A stretch of 64,000 nucleotides of DNA from Saccharopolyspora montiporae (GCF_015209505.1 NZ_JADEYC010000007.1:248001-312000); one strand, 5' to 3'. Shown: positions 1 to 8,643, counted from the first letter of the stretch. Translations and numbers: made by a program. The notes: a model not told the origin generated them from the letters alone.

Positions 1-231
1 CCGGTCGACGCCCGATTCGCGCGGGGCGCCGGCTTCGGCGCCGGGCAGCAGAGCGACGAACTCCCGGGTGAGCAGGTCGGCGGTCAGCGTCCGCACATCG
101 GCCCAGCGCCGGTAGACCGTCGGCCGGCTCACCCCGGCGCGGCGGGCGATCTCGGCCAGCGTGGTGCGCCGCATGCCGACCGCGAGCACGGTCTGCTCGG
201 CGGCATCCAGGATGGCCTCATCGTTACGCAT
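1..231 (-). CDS. TetR-family regulator, N-terminal part (runs off left edge)
   Basis: The 77 visible codons begin MRNDEAILDAAEQTVLAVG and contain a typical TetR DNA-binding domain, with helix-turn-helix TLAEIARRAGVSRPTVYRRW at residues 24-43. The ligand-binding domain lies outside the window. The gene is divergent from the flavoprotein at 258 with only 26 bp between the start codons, so it probably controls that gene and itself. Divergent TetR, flavoprotein and lipid kinase are arranged as in M. tuberculosis Rv2250c-Rv2251-Rv2252 (recalled, not searched). The ATG at 231 is chosen because it opens the HTH domain directly; no clear ribosome-binding site is visible. Confidence 0.9.
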   Translation of the reverse strand, partial: MRNDEAILDAAEQTVLAVGMRRTTLAEIARRAGVSRPTVYRRWADVRTLTADLLTREFVALLPGAEAGAPRESGVDR

Positions 232-256
232 TGACGGCACATGTAAAACTGTAACG
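222..256. promoter_or_regulatory. Divergent promoter/operator region with inverted repeat
   Basis: CGTTAC at 222-227 and GTAACG at 251-256 form an inverted repeat that brackets both start codons. The 10-mer GTAACGCATG at 251-260 recurs at 8686-8695, next to another TetR gene. With only 26 bp between the genes, a bound regulator would block both. No convincing -35/-10 pair was found, and leaderless transcripts are possible. Confidence 0.4.
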
Positions 257-257
257 C

Positions 258-1859
258 ATGACGGAACCTGATCGCCGCACCCCGGACCCGGTGTGGAACG
301 CCTGGGGCACGGCCGACGCCGCCAGCCCGCTGCCCGCTGCCGTGCGCGCCCTGGTGGAAGAAGGGCTCGGCGTCCCGCACCGCGACACGCCCTCGGTGCC
401 GCGGTCCGAGGTTCGGCTCCGCCCGTCCGCGCTGCCCGCCGACGTGCGCGCCGCGCTGGCGGAAGCCGTCGGCGACGAGCACGTCCGCACCGACGACGAC
501 GCCCGACTGCTGCGCACCGGCGGCAAGAGCACCCCGGACCTGCTGCGCCGCCGCGGCGGCGACGCCGAATCCGCACCGGACGCGATCGTGCTGCCCGCCG
601 ACCACGACGAGGTGTGCGCGGTGCTGGCCCGCTGCGCCGAACAGGGCGTGGCGGTGGTCCCGTTCGGCGGCGGGACCAGCGTGGTCGGCGGGCTCGAACC
701 CGACGGCGCGGGGTTGCGCGCGGTCATCACCCTGGACTTGCGCCGGCTGGACGCCCTGGTGGCACTGGACGAGGAGTCCCGCACCGCGACGCTGCAGGCC
801 GGGTTGCGCGGGCCGGAAGCCGAAGCGCTGCTGGGCGCGCGCGGATACACCCTCGGCCACTTCCCGCAGAGCTTCGAGCACGCCACCATCGGCGGCTTCG
901 CGGCCACCCGCTCCTCCGGGCAGGCCTCGGCCGGCTACGGCCGGTTCGACGGCATGGTGGTGGCCATGCGGGTAGCCACGCCGCGCGGCACGCTCGACCT
1001 CGGTCGCGCCCCCGCCTCCGCGGCCGGACCGGACCTGCGCCAACTCTTCCTCGGCTCGGAAGGGGTGCTGGGCACGATCACCGAGGTGACCGTGCGCGTG
1101 CAGCCCACACCGCAGGAGATCGTGTCCGAGGCGTGGTCCTTCCCGGATTTCGCCACCGGTTCGCGGGCGCTGCGCGCGCTGGCCCAGGACGAAGCGCTGC
1201 CCACCGTGGCCCGGCTGTCCGACGAGACCGAGACCGGGCTGAACCTCGCGCTGGCGCACGACGTCGGTGCGGAGGGGCCGTCCGGGGGCTGCCTGCTGGT
1301 CACCCGCTACGAAGGCGCCCGGGTCGCCACCCGCGAACGCGCCGCGGATCTGCTGGGCCGGGTCGGCGGCACCAGTCTGGGCCCGCAACCGGCCGAGGAC
1401 TGGGCGCGCGGCCGCTACCACGGGCCCTACCTGCGCGATGCGCTGCTCGACGTCAACGCGCTGGCCGAGACCCTGGAGACCGCCACCGGCTGGTCCGATC
1501 TGGACGCCACCTACTCCGCCGTGCACGCCGCGCTGACCGAATCGCTGCAGCAGCACGGCACTCCGCCGCTGATCATGTGCCACATCTCGCACGTCTACCC
1601 CACCGGCGCTTCGCTGTACTTCACCGTGGCCTGCGCGCGCGGTGCGGATCCGGTGGCGCAGTGGCGCCACGCCAAGCAGGCCGCCGGTGCGGCGATGGCC
1701 GAGTGCGGGGCCACCATCACCCACCACCACGCGGTGGGGTTGGATCACCGGGCGTGGATGACCGAGGAGGTCGGCGAACTCGGGGTGGACGTGCTGCGCG
1801 CGGTCAAGTCCGCCGTCGATCCCGCCGGAGTGCTCAACCCCGGCAAGCTGATCCCGTGA
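258..1859 (+). CDS. FAD-binding oxidase, alkyl-DHAP synthase-like (Rv2251-type)
   Basis: This 533-residue flavoprotein has a PCMH-type FAD-binding domain (VPFGGGTSVVGG near residues 133-144). A second FAD segment with FEHATIGGFAATRSSG follows near 205-220. A His-rich motif HHHAVG sits near residue 490, where alkyl-dihydroxyacetonephosphate synthases carry HHHG(I/V)G. The C-terminus (DPAGVLNPGKL) is typical of the FAD-linked oxidase family. Family knowledge suggests an ether-lipid synthase or D-2-hydroxyacid oxidase; the substrate is not determined. The stop codon overlaps the GTG of the downstream lipid kinase, which supports a role in lipid metabolism and co-transcription. Confidence 0.85.
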   Translation: MTEPDRRTPDPVWNAWGTADAASPLPAAVRALVEEGLGVPHRDTPSVPRSEVRLRPSALPADVRAALAEAVGDEHVRTDDDARLLRTGGKSTPDLLRRRGGDAESAPDAIVLPADHDEVCAVLARCAEQGVAVVPFGGGTSVVGGLEPDGAGLRAVITLDLRRLDALVALDEESRTATLQAGLRGPEAEALLGARGYTLGHFPQSFEHATIGGFAATRSSGQASAGYGRFDGMVVAMRVATPRGTLDLGRAPASAAGPDLRQLFLGSEGVLGTITEVTVRVQPTPQEIVSEAWSFPDFATGSRALRALAQDEALPTVARLSDETETGLNLALAHDVGAEGPSGGCLLVTRYEGARVATRERAADLLGRVGGTSLGPQPAEDWARGRYHGPYLRDALLDVNALAETLETATGWSDLDATYSAVHAALTESLQQHGTPPLIMCHISHVYPTGASLYFTVACARGADPVAQWRHAKQAAGAAMAECGATITHHHAVGLDHRAWMTEEVGELGVDVLRAVKSAVDPAGVLNPGKLIP

Positions 1860-2737
1860 GCACCGAGATCAGCCTGCTGGTCAACCCGCGCTCCGGGCGC
1901 GGGCGCAGCGCGGCGGTCGCCCTGCGCGCGCTGGAACACCTGCGCGCGTCCGGGATCGCGGTCACCGTCCTGGTCGGCCGGGATGCCGCGGAGTCGGCCG
2001 AGCTGGCCCGGCAGGCGGTCGCGCGCGGCACGGGCGCGCTGGTGGCCTGCGGTGGGGACGGCCTGGTCAACCTCGTGCTGCAGGCGGTCGCGGGCACACC
2101 GGTTCCGTTCGGCGTGATCCCGTCCGGGACCGGCAACGACCACGCCCGGATGCTGGGAATCCCGCTGCACGACCCGGAAGCGGCCGCGCGGGTCGTTTCC
2201 CGCGGCGAGGTGCGCGGGATCGACCTGGGCCGGGCCGGGAACCGCTGGTTCGGCACCGTTTTCGCCGGCGGGTTCGACGCCAAGGTGAGCGAACGCACCA
2301 ACCGGCTGAGCTTCCCGCGAGGGGCGCTGCGCTACCACACGGCGCTGGTGACCGAACTCGCCGCGATGCGCCCGCGGGACTACCTGCTGGAGCTCGACGG
2401 TGAGCGGTTGGACGTGCAGGCGATGCTGGTGGCGGTGGGCAACGGCCCGACCTACGGCGGCGGGATGCGGATCTGTCCGCACGCCGACCTCGACGACGGG
2501 CTGCTCGACATCACGGTCATCGCACACGGGCCGCGCGCCAAGGTCCTGAAGCTGCTGCCCACGATCTACTCCGGCGCGCACCTGGACCACCCGGAGGTGA
2601 CGACCTACCGCGCGCGCAGCGTTCGGCTGTCCACACCGGACATTACCGGTTTCGCCGACGGCGAGCTGTTCGCACCGCTACCGGTGACCTGCACGTGCGT
2701 GCCGCAGGCCGCTCGCGCGCTGGTACCGGGCGGATGA
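1856..2737 (+). CDS. Diacylglycerol kinase-family lipid kinase
   Basis: This 293-residue protein starts at a GTG that overlaps the upstream TGA (GTGA), so the two genes are translationally coupled. It opens with LLVNPRSGRGR, has the nucleotide-binding motif CGGDG near residues 63-67 and PSGTGND near 89-95, and ends with a GFADGELF segment. All are hallmarks of the DAGK/sphingosine-kinase catalytic fold (bacterial DgkB type). It probably phosphorylates diacylglycerol or a related lipid alcohol at the membrane with ATP. The open frame continues upstream inside the flavoprotein gene, but homology begins at the GTG. Confidence 0.88.
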   Translation: MSTEISLLVNPRSGRGRSAAVALRALEHLRASGIAVTVLVGRDAAESAELARQAVARGTGALVACGGDGLVNLVLQAVAGTPVPFGVIPSGTGNDHARMLGIPLHDPEAAARVVSRGEVRGIDLGRAGNRWFGTVFAGGFDAKVSERTNRLSFPRGALRYHTALVTELAAMRPRDYLLELDGERLDVQAMLVAVGNGPTYGGGMRICPHADLDDGLLDITVIAHGPRAKVLKLLPTIYSGAHLDHPEVTTYRARSVRLSTPDITGFADGELFAPLPVTCTCVPQAARALVPGG

Positions 2738-2740
2738 CGG

Positions 2741-2805
2741 CCGGGCCCTCGCCCAGGGGCCCGGCGCGCGGGCGCGTGCTTTCGTGGGGGGATGCACGCG
2801 CCCGC
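2741..2805. terminator. Bidirectional terminator, two hairpins
   Basis: Between convergent genes lie a perfect 8-bp stem CCGGGCCC (2741-2748)/GGGCCCGG (2757-2764) and a perfect 12-bp stem GCGGGCGCGTGC (2768-2779)/GCACGCGCCCGC (2794-2805). No T-tract follows, as is common in high-GC actinobacteria. Confidence 0.7.
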
Positions 2806-2810
2806 CCCCG

Positions 2811-4934
2811 TCACGGGTGGGCGGCCGTCCCGGTGTCGTCCGGGCCCGCGGGCGAGATCCGCATCGCGTGCCCGCCGCCGCGGGTCAGCTCCGCGGGCAC
2901 CACGGTCGCCGCGTCGACCAGCCATCGCTCGATGCGCACCGCGTGCGGATTGGTGTCCAGGTCGGTTTCCGCGGCATCGCCGTACACCTCGGCGACGTAA
3001 CCGCCCTCACCGAGGAAGTCCAGCGGAACCTGCAGTGAGCGGGCCTGCTCGTCGGTCAGCGTCCCGACGTACCAGTCCGCACCGCTGCGGCGGGCCATGG
3101 TGATGTAGTCCCCGATCTCGCCCTGCAGCACGCGGGTCTCGTCCCAGCTGGCCGGAATCCCGCGCAGGAACTCGAATTCCGGCACGTCCGTGTAGTGCTC
3201 GGGGACGTCGGCCAGCTGCTGCATCCCGCTGAGTAGCACCGGGTACAGCGCCAGCTGGTGCGCCCGGGTGGTGTGCACGCGGGTGCCGTCGTTGTCCGTG
3301 CCGTGGTCGTCCTGCGGGCTCTGCGGCGGGTACCAGGTGATGTCGAAGATCCCCGGCGTGTAGTCGAACGGGCCGGCCAGCATCGTGGTGAACGGCAGGG
3401 TGACCGTGTGCTCGGGCGGGTTGCCCTGCGACCACGCGTCGTACTCGATGCCGCGGGCGCCTTCGCGGGTCACGAAGTTGGGGTAGGTGCGCTCGATCCC
3501 GGTGCCCTTGATCGGCTCGTGCGCGTTGATCATCAGGCGGTGCCGGGCCGCCTTGTGGATCACGCGCTGGTAATGGTTCACCATCCACTGGTCGTGGTGG
3601 TAGTGCGCGTCGATGTCCCCGGCATAGCCCGTTTTGATGCCGGGGATGCCGAGTTCCTCGTACATCGCGAAGGCGCGGTCCATCTGCTGCTCGTAGTTGT
3701 CGATGCCGCCGCCGGTCTCGTTGTGCGCGAGGAACTGGACGCCGCGCTCGCGGGCGTGGTGGAGCACCCGTTGCAGGTCGAACTGCGAGTTCGGCGTCAG
3801 GAAGTCCTGGTCATCGCCGAAGTCGCCGCCGGTCTGCCAGCCCTTGTTCCACCCCTCGGCCACCACGTAGGGGACCTGGTTGTCGGCGGCGAAATCGATG
3901 GCGCGCAGCGTGTTCTCCGTCGTGGCGCCGAGGTCGGGACCCTCGATCCAGGTGTTGCGACCCTTGTGGATCTCCCACCAGATCCCGGTGAACGTGCCCG
4001 GCCGGATCCACGAGGTGTCCTCGATCGCGCACGGCTCGTTGAGGTTGAGCACCAGACTCGACTCCACCAACTCGCCGGGGGTCCGCGTGATGAGGAAGGT
4101 CCGCCACGGCGTGGGGAACGGCGCGCGCAGCAGGGCTTTGCGCCTGCCTTCGCCCTTGCGCGGGACCAGCGCGCTGCGCAGGCTCGGCCCGCCGTCGATC
4201 TTGGTCAGCGTCATGTCCGGGTAGTTGAACAACGCCGCTTCGTGCACCGCCAGGTACAGGTCGTCGGCCAGGCGCAGGGTCAGCGGGGTCGCCAGATCGC
4301 CGAGCCGCTCGGCGTCGTCGCGGGACTCCTGCCAGGGGTGCAATCCGCCCGCCTCGCTCAGCGGCGTCTCGGTGTGCAGGTACTCGACCGAGTCGTAGTT
4401 GGCCGGCGTGGACCACGCGGTGTGGTCGGCGGTGAACCGGAACTCGGTGAACTCGTCGAGGACCTCGAAGTCGCCGAATCCCGGCTGCGGCACGAAGAAG
4501 TAGCGGAATCCCACGCCGTCGTCGAAAACGCGGAACTCGACGGTGAACTCGATCTGCTCGCGCAGGTGCAGCACGGTGCTGCGGCAGTGGCTGCGGATCT
4601 CCTCGTGGGAACCCCATACCGGCTGCCAGGTCTCGTCCAGCTCGTCGGCCGCGGTGGCCAGCAATTCGGCCGCTTCGCCCAGCCGCATCCCGCCGCCGAG
4701 CTCGAAGCCCATGCCCGACCAGTCCAGCACGACCTGCTCGCCGCAGGTGATCGAGTACTCGGGTCGTCCGTCGCGCACCCGGAAGTGCGCGGTGATGGTG
4801 CCGTCCGGCGAGGTGGTGGTGACGGGTTCGCCCGCGGCTTGCGCGGCGGTGGCCGGGCTCCAGGCCAGCGCGGTCAGTCCGGCGATGCCCGCGGCTTTGC
4901 CGAAGGTGCGGCGGTCGATCTCGTTCGTGGACAT
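2811..4934 (-). CDS. Secreted glycoside hydrolase family 97 (alpha-glucosidase/galactosidase type)
   Basis: This 707-residue protein starts at MSTNEIDRRTFGKAAG, a twin-arginine signal with the AQA-AG cleavage area near residue 33. An AAGGAGT ribosome-binding site lies four bases upstream; the longer frame has no such site. The order is an N-terminal GH97 beta-sandwich (from about residue 40), a TIM barrel with EGWNKGW near 355, and a C-terminal domain. The barrel carries GIKTGYAGD near 430 and NAHEPIKGTGIERTYPN near 468. The position that is the Asp nucleophile in retaining GH97 enzymes appears to be Gly (KTGY), so an inverting mechanism is inferred. Divergent from a LacI regulator, it probably cleaves alpha-linked sugars outside the membrane. 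Confidence 0.85.
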   Translation of the reverse strand: MSTNEIDRRTFGKAAGIAGLTALAWSPATAAQAAGEPVTTTSPDGTITAHFRVRDGRPEYSITCGEQVVLDWSGMGFELGGGMRLGEAAELLATAADELDETWQPVWGSHEEIRSHCRSTVLHLREQIEFTVEFRVFDDGVGFRYFFVPQPGFGDFEVLDEFTEFRFTADHTAWSTPANYDSVEYLHTETPLSEAGGLHPWQESRDDAERLGDLATPLTLRLADDLYLAVHEAALFNYPDMTLTKIDGGPSLRSALVPRKGEGRRKALLRAPFPTPWRTFLITRTPGELVESSLVLNLNEPCAIEDTSWIRPGTFTGIWWEIHKGRNTWIEGPDLGATTENTLRAIDFAADNQVPYVVAEGWNKGWQTGGDFGDDQDFLTPNSQFDLQRVLHHARERGVQFLAHNETGGGIDNYEQQMDRAFAMYEELGIPGIKTGYAGDIDAHYHHDQWMVNHYQRVIHKAARHRLMINAHEPIKGTGIERTYPNFVTREGARGIEYDAWSQGNPPEHTVTLPFTTMLAGPFDYTPGIFDITWYPPQSPQDDHGTDNDGTRVHTTRAHQLALYPVLLSGMQQLADVPEHYTDVPEFEFLRGIPASWDETRVLQGEIGDYITMARRSGADWYVGTLTDEQARSLQVPLDFLGEGGYVAEVYGDAAETDLDTNPHAVRIERWLVDAATVVPAELTRGGGHAMRISPAGPDDTGTAAHP

Positions 4935-5005
4935 GCGACTCCTTCGTCGGTGTCCCGCTCCCGGCCCGGTCGGTCGGTGGCTACCGCGCGCACCGGCCGG
5001 TGCGG

Positions 5006-5019
5006 TCGAAACGATTCGA
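5006..5019. promoter_or_regulatory. LacI-type operator between GH97 and lacI-family genes
   Basis: TCGAAACGATTCGA is a near-perfect 14-bp palindrome (6 of 7 pairs) centred on CG, the usual form of LacI/GalR operators. It lies in the 140-bp gap between divergent genes, 72 bp from the GH97 start and 56 bp from the regulator start. A -10-like TAGTAT is at 5035-5040 on the plus strand. It probably allows sugar-responsive repression of both genes. Confidence 0.65.
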
Positions 5020-5074
5020 TCAACGGTCGGCGCGTAGTATTCAGCCACCACCGGAACGGGTCAAGGGAGCACGG

Positions 5075-6142
5075 ATGGCTGCGGGAACGGGGCGGCCGAC
5101 GCTGTCGCAGGTCGCCGCGCAGGCCGGGGTGTCGCTGTCGACCGCGTCGCTGGTGTTCTCCGGCGCGGGCCCGGTTTCGGCGGCCACGCGGGAGAAGGTG
5201 CACCGGGCGGCGGCCCGCATCGGCTACACCGGCCCGGATCCGCTCGCGCGCTCGCTGCGCCAGGGCAGGTCCGGGATCGTGGGCGTGCTCATCGGCGAAC
5301 GGCTCCGCTACGCGTTCCGCGACCCGGTGACGGTGGCGCTGCTGGACGGGCTCACCGACGAGCTCACCCCGGCCGGGTGCGCACCACTGCTGCTGTCCGG
5401 CAGCGGCGAGCACACCGGCCCGCCGCCGGACCAGGTCGCCAAGGCCCCGCTGGACGCCGCGGTGGTGGAGAGCTGCAGCAGCACCGACGAGCCCGCGCTG
5501 GCCTCGCTGCACGCCCGGGGAGTTCCGCTGGTCGTGGTGGAGGGCCCGCGCATCCCGGACGCGCCCACCGTGCAGATCGACAACTACGACGCCAGCGCCG
5601 CGCTCACCCGGCACCTGCTCGCCCTGGGCCACCGCGACTTCGGGGTGGTGACGTTGCCGGCCTCGCAGCCGCCGGGCCCCGGTGGGTGGGTCGATGACCA
5701 ACGACGCGGGCGCACCGAACTCCCGACCTGGTCCGACCGGCTCCGCGGGGTCGAGGACACCCTTGGGCACCGAGTTCCGACGTGGGAAACCGCCAGCGGG
5801 CTCGTCGAGGAGGGCGAGCGCGCCGGTCACGCGCTGCTGGACTCACCGCGGCGCCCCACCGCCATCGTCGCGCAGAGCGACCTGCTCGCGGCCGGTGTCG
5901 TCCAAGCCGCCCGCACGGCCGGGTTCACCGTGCCCGACGACGTGAGCGTCGCCGGTTTCGACGGGATCGACGTGCCGTGGTTGCGCCCGCTGGAGCTGAC
6001 CACCGTGCAGCAACCCATGACCGGCAAGGGCCGGGAAGCCGGGCGGATGGTGGTATCCCTGCTGTCCGGGACCACCCCGGATCCGGTCCGGCTCACCACT
6101 ACCCTGCGTCCCGGGACGACCACCGGACCTCCCCCGCCCTGA
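5075..6142 (+). CDS. LacI-family sugar-responsive repressor
   Basis: This 355-residue protein starts at ATG 5075 with GGGAG just upstream; the earlier in-frame extension has no homology. Helix-turn-helix TLSQVAAQAGVSLSTASLVF lies at residues 9-28, followed by a hinge helix with DPLARSLRQGRSG. The periplasmic-binding-like effector domain contains AIVAQSDLLAAG near 265 and DDVSVAGFDGID near 287, typical of the family. It is divergent from the secreted GH97 and probably represses it until the released sugar binds. The effector is unknown. Confidence 0.88.
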   Translation: MAAGTGRPTLSQVAAQAGVSLSTASLVFSGAGPVSAATREKVHRAAARIGYTGPDPLARSLRQGRSGIVGVLIGERLRYAFRDPVTVALLDGLTDELTPAGCAPLLLSGSGEHTGPPPDQVAKAPLDAAVVESCSSTDEPALASLHARGVPLVVVEGPRIPDAPTVQIDNYDASAALTRHLLALGHRDFGVVTLPASQPPGPGGWVDDQRRGRTELPTWSDRLRGVEDTLGHRVPTWETASGLVEEGERAGHALLDSPRRPTAIVAQSDLLAAGVVQAARTAGFTVPDDVSVAGFDGIDVPWLRPLELTTVQQPMTGKGREAGRMVVSLLSGTTPDPVRLTTTLRPGTTTGPPPP

Positions 6143-6219
6143 ATCGCCTCCGGCCTGTCGTCCGTGGTGGCTATCCTGTGCGTTCCGAACCCGCGGTTGC
6201 ACCGGCGCAGGAAGGCACG

Positions 6220-6405
6220 ATGGGCGTGGCCACCAGCAACGACAGCGCGGATCTCGGGCTGCGCGTCAGCGATACCAGCACCGGCCACCACCTCGACGAC
6301 CGCACCGCCGTGAAAGACGTGGTGCGGGAACCGTCGGGCCGGTTGGAGATCCGCGGGGCGAGTGCGCACAACCTCCGCGGTATCGACGTCGACATCACAC
6401 CAGGG
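6220..6405 (+). pseudogene. Truncated UvrA-like (excinuclease paralogue) N-terminus
   Basis: A start codon with an upstream AGGAAGG and a TATCCT-like -10 near 6172 opens a frame whose residues 42-59 read LEIRGASAHNLRGIDVDI. This is the opening strand of UvrA-type ABC ATPases, which normally continues into a Walker A motif. Here similarity stops at about 6400, and the frame runs on as low-complexity Arg/Ser-rich sequence antisense to the next gene, to 6597. No Walker A, Q-loop or signature motif follows. I read it as the stump of a UvrA paralogue (DNA repair or drug-resistance type) cut at a recombination joint. Confidence 0.6.
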
Positions 6406-7225
6406 GGCGTCCGGTGCGCATGCGCCACCGGAGATCGAGCAGGAAGAAGTTCAGCGGGAACTGGCGCGCGGCCCGCGGCAGTTTCAGCACGACCGCGCCG
6501 ATCCCGCGGCACACCGAGTCGAAGCGACGCTGGTCCTTCGCGGTCCAGCGCAGCCCCATCTGCGCGCGGAACGTCCGCGGCAGGAAGCCCGTGGTGACGA
6601 ACCGGTTGAACCGGCGGAACGGCGCCCCGAGCACAGGCGGCAGGAATCGCAGCTCGGCGATGGACAGCAGCATGTCGCGCACGGGCGGGTCGATGGAGAC
6701 CTTCTCCAACCCCTGCTGCCAGTACTCCTCGAACGCCTCGCGATCGGTCGGCCACTTCTCGGCGGGCACCTGCAATGTGGTGCCGAGCGGAGCCGATGCG
6801 GCGTAGACCTCCTCGCGGCGGTCTTTCGGGATCGGTGCGCCGGCCAGCGCCTCGTAGGAATCCTCGAAGCCCTTGTACAGGCAGGCCGCCACCCACAGCT
6901 GCAGCTCCGGATCGAAGGCGTTGTACTTCACCGGGCTGGACGCCCCGGAGCGGACCTGGGCGTGCTGGCGGTTGACCGCTTTCCGGTACGCGGCTCGTTC
7001 CTCGTCGCTGCCGGTGGTGGCCACCGCGAGGTAGGTGAAGGTGGTGCGTGCCCGCTTCCACGGATGGCGGAATAGATTTCCGCTGTGCACGGTGCTTTCC
7101 AGCACGCCGTACCCGACACCGGGATGCCCCAGCTGCATGATCACGTTCGCGGCGCCGGCCAGCAGACCAGCACCGCTGATCAAGTCGTCGAAGCGGCGTG
7201 CGGACTGCGTGGGCGAAGTTGGCAT
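6395..7225 (-). CDS. MpaB-type oxygenase (DUF2236 family)
   Basis: This 276-residue protein matches the DUF2236/MpaB family: QLGHPGVGYGVLESTVHSGNLFRHPWKRARTT-type N-terminal region, a central NRQHAQVR segment with the conserved His, and a C-terminal RFNRFVTTGFLP stretch. Characterised relatives are haem oxygenases such as latex-clearing protein and fungal MpaB; most bacterial members have no known substrate. The gene is divergent from a TetR with a 22-bp palindrome between them. Its stop codon lies at the break point of the UvrA stump. Confidence 0.8.
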   Translation of the reverse strand: MPTSPTQSARRFDDLISGAGLLAGAANVIMQLGHPGVGYGVLESTVHSGNLFRHPWKRARTTFTYLAVATTGSDEERAAYRKAVNRQHAQVRSGASSPVKYNAFDPELQLWVAACLYKGFEDSYEALAGAPIPKDRREEVYAASAPLGTTLQVPAEKWPTDREAFEEYWQQGLEKVSIDPPVRDMLLSIAELRFLPPVLGAPFRRFNRFVTTGFLPRTFRAQMGLRWTAKDQRRFDSVCRGIGAVVLKLPRAARQFPLNFFLLDLRWRMRTGRPLV

Positions 7226-7253
7226 GTTGCGCTCCTGCCCGTCTCGGGAGCCA

Positions 7254-7275
7254 TCTGATTACGGACGTTATCAGA
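7254..7275. promoter_or_regulatory. TetR operator palindrome
   Basis: The half-sites TCTGATTACGG (7254-7264) and ACGTTATCAGA (7265-7275) are inverted copies matching at 9 of 11 pairs. The site lies midway between the divergent oxygenase (start 7225) and TetR (start 7320), as expected for a repressor controlling both. This is a sequence-based inference. Confidence 0.7.
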
Positions 7276-7319
7276 TCGCCGCGCGCACACAAGGCCCGCG
7301 GAGATGCGACGATGCGGCC

Positions 7320-7934
7320 ATGTCCTCGACGAGCTCCCGGGTCTACGGCGGCCTCTCCGGCGAACAGCGCCGCTCCGAGCGCCACGCGCTCCTCGTCGAG
7401 GCTGGACTGAACCTGCTGGGCGCGGAAGAGGACCCCAAGCTGACCGTGCGCGGCGCGTGCAGCGAAGCCGGCCTGGTCACCCGGTATTTCTACGAGAGCT
7501 TCGCCGATCGGGACGAGCTCGTCATCGCGGTGTTCGACCGGGTCGTGTCCGAGGTCGCGGCCGCTGCGCTTCGAGCGATCGAGGACGTGCCCGACCTGCA
7601 CGACCGGGCTCGCGCGGGGCTGGGCGCCATCGTCGGCAGCATCGCCGAGGACCCCCGTCGTGGACGCCTGCTCTTCTCCTCCGCGCTGAACAGCCCGGTG
7701 CTCGTCACCCGGCGAGCCCGGTCCACCCGCATGTTCGTGCAGCTGTTGCGGGAGCAGGCGCGCAGCACCTACGGCACGCAGGAGGACCCGCGCGCCGACC
7801 TGTTGGCCGACTTCCTGGTCGGCGGACTCGCCCAAGTGCTGTCGGCCTGGCTGTCCGGCACGCTCGACACGAGCCAGGAGGAGATCGTCGAGCGCTGCGC
7901 CGCCCTGTTCCTGGCCGCCGGCGACATGCTCTGA
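7320..7934 (+). CDS. TetR-family regulator
   Basis: This 204-residue protein starts at MSSTSSRVYGG. An N-terminal HTH follows (LTVRGACSEAGLVTRYFYESFADRDELV, residues about 41-68), then an all-helical effector domain ending ALFLAAGDML. The ATG at 7320 is preferred because the upstream extension is antisense to the oxygenase and lacks homology. It is divergent from the MpaB-type gene and is its likely regulator through the palindrome at 7254-7275. The ligand is unknown. Confidence 0.88.
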   Translation: MSSTSSRVYGGLSGEQRRSERHALLVEAGLNLLGAEEDPKLTVRGACSEAGLVTRYFYESFADRDELVIAVFDRVVSEVAAAALRAIEDVPDLHDRARAGLGAIVGSIAEDPRRGRLLFSSALNSPVLVTRRARSTRMFVQLLREQARSTYGTQEDPRADLLADFLVGGLAQVLSAWLSGTLDTSQEEIVERCAALFLAAGDML

Positions 7935-8034
7935 CCACACCGGCGGACCTGGGGCCGCGACCCGGCCACGTGACACCTCGCCGACACGGTGCGCCGTTCC
8001 CCGGTGCACAGGTCCGGAACACCGCTGATCGCCA

Positions 8035-8643
8035 TCAACCGCGGTGCACGCCCTCGGCGATCCCGGCGAGGTGGTCGTCGAGCATCCGCAGCGTCCGGGT
8101 CGAGCCCGCCCGGTTCAGGTGCGCCGGGCCGAACACGAGCCCCACCCCGGCGACGAGGGCGCCTATCCGGTCGGCCTCGTAACGCAGGTTCAACCCGCTC
8201 GGGATCTCCCCGTCCCGCACGGCTTCGGCCAAGTGCGCGCGCATGCCGTCGCGCCAGGAGTGGTAGCCGCCCTGCAGCTCCCAGGCGCCGGACGGGTCCG
8301 GGTATCCGCTCGTCCAGAAGGCCAACCACACCCGCCACATGGACATGACCCCGGCTTCGGTGGGCATCAGCGCCAGCGCACAGGCGCGCACTGCCGCCAG
8401 CCCGCGCAACCCCTCCGACGCCTCGGTGATGCGCTGCAGGGAATAACGATTGTTGTGCTCCAGCACAGCGGTCATCACGTCGGCCTTGTCCTCGAAGTAG
8501 TGCGTCACGGAACCAGTTGTGACACCCGCCTCCGCGGCGATGGCCCGCATCGTCGTCGCCTCAGCACCGCTTCTCGACACGAGTCTCCACGCCGCTTCGA
8601 CGATGCGTTCTTGACTTCGTGGATCCCGAATGTTCCGTGCCAT
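8035..8643 (-). CDS. TetR-family regulator next to first mce operon
   Basis: This 202-residue protein starts at MARNIRDPRSQERIVEAAW. The HTH is TMRAIAAEAGVTTGSVTHYFEDKADV, followed by a BetI/AcrR-type C-terminal domain. The ATG at 8643 begins directly before the domain; a weak AGGTGAG precedes it. It is divergent from the mce operon whose first gene starts at 8773, and the 129-bp gap holds a tandem repeat. It is therefore the best candidate regulator of lipid uptake by the first Mce system. Confidence 0.88.
   Translation of the reverse strand: MARNIRDPRSQERIVEAAWRLVSRSGAEATTMRAIAAEAGVTTGSVTHYFEDKADVMTAVLEHNNRYSLQRITEASEGLRGLAAVRACALALMPTEAGVMSMWRVWLAFWTSGYPDPSGAWELQGGYHSWRDGMRAHLAEAVRDGEIPSGLNLRYEADRIGALVAGVGLVFGPAHLNRAGSTRTLRMLDDHLAGIAEGVHRG

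Noticed and set aside
3258..5330. Long plus-strand open frame across the GH97 gene
   Set aside because: Shadow of the minus-strand GH97; no domain, and it crosses the divergent promoter.
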